A stretch of 17,925 nucleotides of DNA from Bacteroidota bacterium (GTDB lineage: Bacteria; Bacteroidota; Bacteroidia; Flavobacteriales_F; PHOS-HE28): the NCBI GenBank assembly GCA_963169595.1, contig CAUJFM010000270.1, forward strand, positions 1 through 17,925, read 5' to 3'. The notes under the pieces were generated by a model. The model saw nothing but the letters and a program-made list of their open reading frames with translations, was not told where the DNA came from and did not search any database. The first letter of the stretch is position 1. Every line of letters begins with the position of its first letter. Positions 13,752-17,925 of the stretch are shown here, in pieces. A program made the position numbers and the translations under genes.

Positions 13752-14582
13752 ATGCGGTCCATTCTAACAGGCCTATTCGCAGCCCTGACCCTGGCTGCCA
13801 CTGCGGGTGGGGACCCTTTGCCCATGGGTGCCCGTGCGGCCGGCATGGGCTACACGGGCCTCGCCACGGCCGACCTCTGGGGCCTGCGGCTGAACCCTTC
13901 GGCCATTGCCGGACTGGAGCAGGCGACGGCCGGCCTCTTCTACCAGCAGCACTACCTCGCCAACGAACTGACCCAGCAGGGCCTGGCGGTGGCGCTGCCC
14001 GTGGGGAAAGGCGCCTTCGGCATCGCGGCCGACCGCTTCGGCTATGACCTGTACAACGAGACGCGCGGGAGCCTGGCCTACGCCATGCGCTTTGGCGATG
14101 GGTTCCGGGCCGGTGTTCAGTTGAACTACCTGAACGTTCGTTTGGGACAGAACTACGGAAGCACCGGCGCGTTCACGGCGGAACTGGGCATGCAGGCCCG
14201 GCTGACCGAAGAGCTCTGGATCGGCGCGCACCTCTACAACCCCACCCGGGCCCTGCTTGGCACCATGGGTGAAGGCGCGGTGATCGTGGAGGAGCGCGTG
14301 CCCACGCTGCTGCGCGCGGGTCTGGCCTACACGTTCAGCAAGAAACTGGTGATCACCGCCGAAGGGGAGAAGGACATCGACCGGCAGGAGCGCTTCCGGT
14401 TCGGGATCGAGTACAACCCGAACAAGGTGCTCTTCCTGCGCACCGGCATCAGCACCGGCCCGGTGCAGGGGCACTTTGGTGCGGGCTTCCGCGTGAAGCA
14501 ACTGGACATCGACCTGGCCGTGGTGGCCGGCACCCCGTTGGGCACCACTCCGGTGGTGGGCATCAACTACCGCTTCCCATGA
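13752..14582 (+). CDS. PorV/PorQ-like outer-membrane beta-barrel protein
   Basis: A 276-residue exported protein. The signal peptide MRSILTGLFAALTLAATAGG is followed by the family's hallmark start, PMGARAAGMGYTGLATAD, then WGLRLNPSAIAGL, as in PorV/PorQ/UPF0164 barrels. The rest is a series of amphipathic beta strands with Gly and aromatic residues (for example FRAGVQLNYLNVRLGQNYG), and the protein ends in INYRFP, where the near-terminal aromatic suits barrel insertion. True PorV is longer and shuttles T9SS cargo to the attachment complex. This shorter relative may be PorQ-like or unrelated to secretion. The frame is open upstream to 13680, but the ATG at 13752 gives a clean signal peptide. 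Its stop overlaps the next gene by ATGA. Confidence 0.8.
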   Translation: MRSILTGLFAALTLAATAGGDPLPMGARAAGMGYTGLATADLWGLRLNPSAIAGLEQATAGLFYQQHYLANELTQQGLAVALPVGKGAFGIAADRFGYDLYNETRGSLAYAMRFGDGFRAGVQLNYLNVRLGQNYGSTGAFTAELGMQARLTEELWIGAHLYNPTRALLGTMGEGAVIVEERVPTLLRAGLAYTFSKKLVITAEGEKDIDRQERFRFGIEYNPNKVLFLRTGISTGPVQGHFGAGFRVKQLDIDLAVVAGTPLGTTPVVGINYRFP

Positions 14583-16744
14583 GGCACCTGGCCTTGGTGA
14601 TGGTCCTGCTGGCCGGCACGGTCGCCGCACAGGTGGACGGGGTGCCGCGGGACCTCATCGAGCAGCGCATCGAGGAGGCCGCCGAGCGCTTGGGCGACGA
14701 CAGCGACGTGGACCTGAACAACCTGTTCGAGGCGCTCACCGACCGGTACCTGGACCCCATCGACCTGAACCATACCGATGCGCAGGAGCTGAGCGCGCTC
14801 TTCCTCCTGGATGATGTCCAGATCGTTTCGCTGCTGCAGCACATCCGCAGGAACGGCAAGCTGCTCAGCGTGTACGAGCTGCAGACGATACCGGGTTGGG
14901 ATGCGCGCACCATCCAGCTGATCCGCCCCTTCGTGACCGTGCGCGAGAACCCGATGGCCACCACGGCCGACCTGAAGCAACTGCTCACCAAGGGGACCCA
15001 CGAGGTGATCATGCGCAGCATCGTGAACGTGGAGGAACGGCGCGGCTTCATGGACCGCAGGAACCCCTTCGGCCAGGAGTATCATGACCCGGAAGGCGAC
15101 CTGCTCCCCAACCTCGGCGACCCGGGCGTGGTGGACTCCCTGCGGGCCAACAACAGGCTGTATCTCGGGAGCCCGTACAAGTTCTACACGCGCTACCGGT
15201 ACCGCTACCGCCACAACCTGAGCTTCGGGTTCACCACCGAGAAGGACGAGGGCGAGGAGTTCTTCCGCGGCACGCAACCCGGCTTCGACTTCGTGAGCGC
15301 CCACCTCTTCCTGCGCGACATGGGGCGTGTGAAGGCGCTGGCCATCGGCGATTACCAGGCCCAGTTCGGCCAGGGGCTCACCTTCTGGAACGGGCTGGCC
15401 TTCGCCGCCAAGAGCAGCTTCACCATGAACGTGAAGCGCAACGCGGTGGGCCTGGCCCCCTACACCAGCGTGAACGAGAACCTGTTCATGCGCGGTGCGG
15501 CCGCCACCCTTTCCGTGACCAAACGCGTGGAGGCCACGGCGTTCTGGTCGCGCAAGCAGATCGATGCCAATGTGGGCACCCTTCAACCCGGGGAGGACAC
15601 GCTGGGCACCAACATCCCGGAATCCACCTTCACGAGCTTCCAGGAGGATGGCTTCCATCGCACCTACACCGAGCTCAACAAGAAGGACGCCGTGCTGGAA
15701 CAAGTGCTGGGCACGCACCTGCGGTACCGTGGCAAGGGCTTCAGTGTGGGCGGCACCGTGGCGCATGTCCGCTTCGACCGGCAGCTGGACCGCAACCTGC
15801 AGACCTACAATCAGTTCGAGTTCAACGGCAAGGAGAACACCACCGCCGGGCTGGATTGGAACCTGTTGTACCGCAACCTGAACTGGTTCGGCGAGGCGGC
15901 CACCAGCGCCAACGGCGGACTGGCCATGAACACGGGCGTGCTGGTGGCCGTGGACCGGCGTGTGAGCCTCAGCATGTTGTTCCGGGATTATGGCCGGGAC
16001 TTCCATGGCCTGTACAGCGTGGCCTTTGCGGAGAGCACCAACCCGTGGAACGAACGCGGCATCTACACCGGGGTGGAGATCAGGCCGAACCGGCAATGGA
16101 GCATGAACGCCTATTTCGACCGGTTCCGGTTCCCGTGGCTGCGCTACCAGGTGAACGCCCCTTCCGAAGGCTCGGACTGGCTGGCGCAGGTGAACTGGCG
16201 CCCGAGCAAGAAGGTGGAGCTCTATGTCCGCATGCGTCGCCAGGACCGTGCGCGCAACACCGCGGAGGAGGTGGATGGCATCCGCCCCGTGGTGCGTGTG
16301 GAGCAAACGAACTACCGGTTCAATGCGAGCTATGCCGTCAGTTCCTCCGTGAGCCTGCGCACCCGGTTCGAAGTGGTCGACTTCCAGCGAGGTGAAGCGC
16401 CCCGCGAGCATGGCTTCCTGATGTACCAGGACATCGTGCACCGCCCCTTGTCCAGCCCGGTCGAGCTCACGTTGCGGTTCGCGCTGTTCGAAACGGACAG
16501 TTATGACTCCCGTCTATACGCCTTTGAACAGGACCTGATCGGCGTGTATTCCATTCCGCCCTACTCCGGAAGGGGTATGCGCTGGTACGGCATGGTGCGT
16601 GTCTCCGCGTTGCGGAGCGTGGACCTGTGGCTGCGTTACGGCGCGTGGATCTACCAGGACCGGAACAGCATCGGCAGCGGCCTGCAGGAGATCCCCGGCA
16701 ACATGCGCAGCGACATCAAGGCCCAGTTGCGCTGGCGGTTCTAA
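14579..16744 (+). CDS. Outer-membrane barrel with N-terminal helix-hairpin-helix domain
   Basis: A 721-residue exported protein. The signal peptide MRHLALVMVLLAGTVAAQ is followed by an acidic helical stretch (residues 24-58). A ComEA-like helix-hairpin-helix region comes at about 61-120, with IDLNHTDAQELSAL, then LLSVYELQTIPGWD, then IQLIRPF. Residues 140-721 are beta-rich, with repeated strands containing Arg/Tyr and Asn (for example FYTRYRYRYRHNLSFG), turns with Asp/Gly, and the terminal sequence LRWRF. The final Phe is typical of barrel proteins. The first hairpin lacks the usual PGIG, so DNA binding is uncertain. The family is recurrent in Bacteroidota with no established role. It is translationally coupled to the PorV-like gene, which suggests a joint outer-membrane function. 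Confidence 0.85.
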   Translation: MRHLALVMVLLAGTVAAQVDGVPRDLIEQRIEEAAERLGDDSDVDLNNLFEALTDRYLDPIDLNHTDAQELSALFLLDDVQIVSLLQHIRRNGKLLSVYELQTIPGWDARTIQLIRPFVTVRENPMATTADLKQLLTKGTHEVIMRSIVNVEERRGFMDRRNPFGQEYHDPEGDLLPNLGDPGVVDSLRANNRLYLGSPYKFYTRYRYRYRHNLSFGFTTEKDEGEEFFRGTQPGFDFVSAHLFLRDMGRVKALAIGDYQAQFGQGLTFWNGLAFAAKSSFTMNVKRNAVGLAPYTSVNENLFMRGAAATLSVTKRVEATAFWSRKQIDANVGTLQPGEDTLGTNIPESTFTSFQEDGFHRTYTELNKKDAVLEQVLGTHLRYRGKGFSVGGTVAHVRFDRQLDRNLQTYNQFEFNGKENTTAGLDWNLLYRNLNWFGEAATSANGGLAMNTGVLVAVDRRVSLSMLFRDYGRDFHGLYSVAFAESTNPWNERGIYTGVEIRPNRQWSMNAYFDRFRFPWLRYQVNAPSEGSDWLAQVNWRPSKKVELYVRMRRQDRARNTAEEVDGIRPVVRVEQTNYRFNASYAVSSSVSLRTRFEVVDFQRGEAPREHGFLMYQDIVHRPLSSPVELTLRFALFETDSYDSRLYAFEQDLIGVYSIPPYSGRGMRWYGMVRVSALRSVDLWLRYGAWIYQDRNSIGSGLQEIPGNMRSDIKAQLRWRF

Positions 16745-16765
16745 GCCGGAAGGCCTTCGCATCAC

Positions 16766-16773
16766 GACCTTTG
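16766..16773 (+). promoter_or_regulatory. Candidate -7 element before a small unknown gene
   Basis: The octamer GACCTTTG differs from TAnnTTTG only at the first base and lies nine bases before the ATG at 16783. It fits the spacing seen at other starts in the window and supports that ATG, but the missing first T weakens it. Confidence 0.3.
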
Positions 16774-16782
16774 CGCACCGCC

Positions 16783-17172
16783 ATGGCGCTGCAGCATATC
16801 CGACTGGATGCCTCCAACCCCATCGCCCTGCTCAGTGGGTCGAGCATGCCGCGGCTGGAGTTCAGGCAGGCGCTGTTCCGCAGCCCGCTGCCCGGTTGGC
16901 AACGACGCCTCTACCCTGCCGCGCTGATCGTGACCACCACGGCGTTGGATGTCCGCGACCGCAAGCTGGTGGTGGACCACCAGGCCATGCGGTTCAGCAT
17001 CCTGTACGACGAGACCTGGCCCGAACCCGTCTTCCTGAAGATCACGCGCTGGCCCTACAGACCGGTGGAGCTGCGTGCAGATGCGCCCGTGGCCTACTGG
17101 ACCGTGGAGCTCCGACTGCGCGACCTGCGCCTGGGGCCTGAGGAATGGGTGGAAGTGGCCTTCCTGGGCTGA
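16783..17172 (+). CDS. Small protein of unknown function (129 aa)
   Basis: I do not recognise a family. The 129-residue protein has no signal peptide and no membrane helix. It is rich in Arg, Leu, Val, Trp and Pro, and appears to be mostly beta strands: AALIVTTTALDV around 46-57, MRFSILYDE, PVFLKITRW, VAYWTVELRLRDL and WVEVAFLG at the end. Codon use is GC-rich at third positions like its neighbours, which supports real coding. The frame is open upstream, but that part lies in the preceding barrel gene. I chose the ATG at 16783, 38 bases after its stop, because a promoter-like octamer precedes it. The gene ends five bases from the convergent MORN-like gene. Confidence 0.6.
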   Translation: MALQHIRLDASNPIALLSGSSMPRLEFRQALFRSPLPGWQRRLYPAALIVTTTALDVRDRKLVVDHQAMRFSILYDETWPEPVFLKITRWPYRPVELRADAPVAYWTVELRLRDLRLGPEEWVEVAFLG

Positions 17173-17182
17173 ACGGCTCAGC
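17168..17182. other. Hairpin formed by two convergent stop codons
   Basis: A 5-base perfect inverted repeat (GCTGA and TCAGC) with a 5-base loop contains the TGA stops of both convergent genes. It could act as a weak two-way transcription barrier, but it is short and has no T-run. It may simply follow from two close convergent TGA stops. Confidence 0.25.
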
Positions 17183-17921
17183 GACCGGTGGCGGTGTGGA
17201 AGGCGCTGTACGGGATGGACCGTCCATCCTCGAAATACAGGACCGACCCATGCCGATCGGCCACCCGCCGGTACTCCTTCACCTGGCCAGTGCGTTGCGG
17301 AAGGCGGATGACGGTGATCACGCGCTGGCGCTCCACGATGAGCTCCTCTGACCTTTCCAGCAGGGGCGCTTCAGCAACATCCGCCCTTGCCCCAGAACTG
17401 GCGCGGACGGGAGACACAGCATCCCGCGAGCGGGTCACCACGGTTGGTGAGGTGATGGCCCGAGCAGCAGACACCTGCCGGGAGGCCGGCACCATTTTCG
17501 GCGCTGGTGATACGCCCTCGGCGGAAGCGGCGATCACGCTCCTCGCAGGCACTGCAGGCGCTGTCCCTGCCTTTGTGCCACCCTCCAGCGCAGCGGTGTC
17601 ATAGACCCGCTCGGCCATGGGTCGTCCTTCCGTGTCGAAGCGTTCCCACACGCCGATCTTCCGGCCGTTCTCGAAGCGTCCGCGGCTCTCCACCTGACCG
17701 TTCACATGATAGTAGATGAAGTCACCGTGCATCTCCTTCAGTCCGGCATCGCGGAAGCGTCCTTCTGCGAGCAATCGACCTTGGGCATCATAGGCCTTCC
17801 CCACATAGAGCCCGTTCCTTTTCCCATGGCGCTCGAACTTCAACTCGCCACGCACCAGGGGCGTTGAGGTGTTCCATGCGCGCGGTGCTGCACCCTCGCG
17901 CCGAGCGACCAGTTGCTTCAT
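17178..17921 (-). CDS. MORN/YwqK-like repeat protein, probably truncated at the window edge
   Basis: The visible part has 247 residues from an ATG at 17921, but the frame is still open at the window edge and there is no signal peptide. The true start may therefore lie beyond the edge. Residues 24-107 carry MORN-like repeats of the kind in YwqK-family proteins: Gly-x-Tyr/Phe units such as GDFIYYHVNGQVESRGRFEN and GVWERFDTEGRP. Residues 111-183 are a low-complexity Ala/Ser/Val/Pro linker. The C terminus (190-247) is charged and ends with a short module YFEDGRSIPYSAF. YwqK-like repeats are linked to a toxin-antitoxin pair in Bacillus, but in Bacteroidota the name is often applied to envelope or unknown proteins. 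No toxin partner is visible. Confidence 0.65.
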   Translation of the reverse strand: MKQLVARREGAAPRAWNTSTPLVRGELKFERHGKRNGLYVGKAYDAQGRLLAEGRFRDAGLKEMHGDFIYYHVNGQVESRGRFENGRKIGVWERFDTEGRPMAERVYDTAALEGGTKAGTAPAVPARSVIAASAEGVSPAPKMVPASRQVSAARAITSPTVVTRSRDAVSPVRASSGARADVAEAPLLERSEELIVERQRVITVIRLPQRTGQVKEYRRVADRHGSVLYFEDGRSIPYSAFHTATGR

Positions 17922-17925
17922 CCGC

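Noticed and set aside
14567..16441. 624-codon minus-strand frame opposite the HhH-barrel gene
   Set aside because: Low-complexity translation with no family features, fully antisense to a gene with signal peptide, HhH domain and barrel C terminus.
17178..17921. Toxin-antitoxin locus based on YwqK-like repeats
   Set aside because: No toxin gene is adjacent within the window, and the YwqK label alone is weak evidence in Bacteroidota.

Overview
The window looks like a chromosomal segment from a GC-rich member of the Bacteroidota, most likely a high-GC Flavobacteriales lineage. Four things point that way: a type IX secretion (T9SS) C-terminal sorting domain on the first protein; a PorV-like outer-membrane protein; a tightly packed hpt-adk-obg run of the kind common in this phylum; and several matches to the Bacteroidota -7 promoter element TAnnTTTG, most close to start codons, with few obvious Shine-Dalgarno sites. 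No RNA genes, mobile elements, CRISPR arrays or phage genes were seen. This is dense, ordinary-looking chromosome rather than an island.

Layout. (1) Bases 1-5249, plus strand: a truncated kelch-repeat T9SS cargo protein, a SAM-dependent O-methyltransferase, a small TerB-like protein, a low-specificity L-threonine aldolase, a small lipoprotein and a HisKA_2-type sensor histidine kinase. Several are joined by ATGA-type overlaps. (2) Bases 5294-7059, minus strand: a STAS/DUF7793-like protein followed by an OmpA-family protein, joined by a GTGA overlap. (3) Bases 7136-11910, minus strand: hpt, adk, obg, a PAP2 phosphatase, the fluoride channel crcB and a PafA-type alkaline phosphatase. All but the adk-obg junction overlap. 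(4) Bases 11992-13394, minus strand: a two-gene amidotransferase pair, HisH plus a HisF homologue. The HisF copy belongs to the HisF2/WbuZ sugar-acetamidino family rather than to histidine biosynthesis. (5) A 357-base divergent intergenic region with candidate promoters on both strands. (6) Bases 13752-17172, plus strand: a PorV/PorQ-like barrel, a large outer-membrane barrel with an N-terminal helix-hairpin-helix domain, and a small protein of unknown function. (7) At the right edge, minus strand, a MORN/YwqK-like repeat protein.

Together the genes cover envelope biology (T9SS cargo, PorV-like, HhH-barrel, OmpA, PafA, PAP2, sensor kinase), nucleotide salvage and energy charge (hpt, adk), ribosome assembly (obg) and probably surface-glycan amidation (HisH2-HisF2). 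The items most worth a second look are the HisH2-HisF2 pair without its sugar amidotransferase partner, the PorV-like/HhH-barrel gene pair, the sensor kinase with an altered ATP-binding G1 box, and the recurrent promoter-to-start spacing. I did not find a convincing undescribed multi-gene system.
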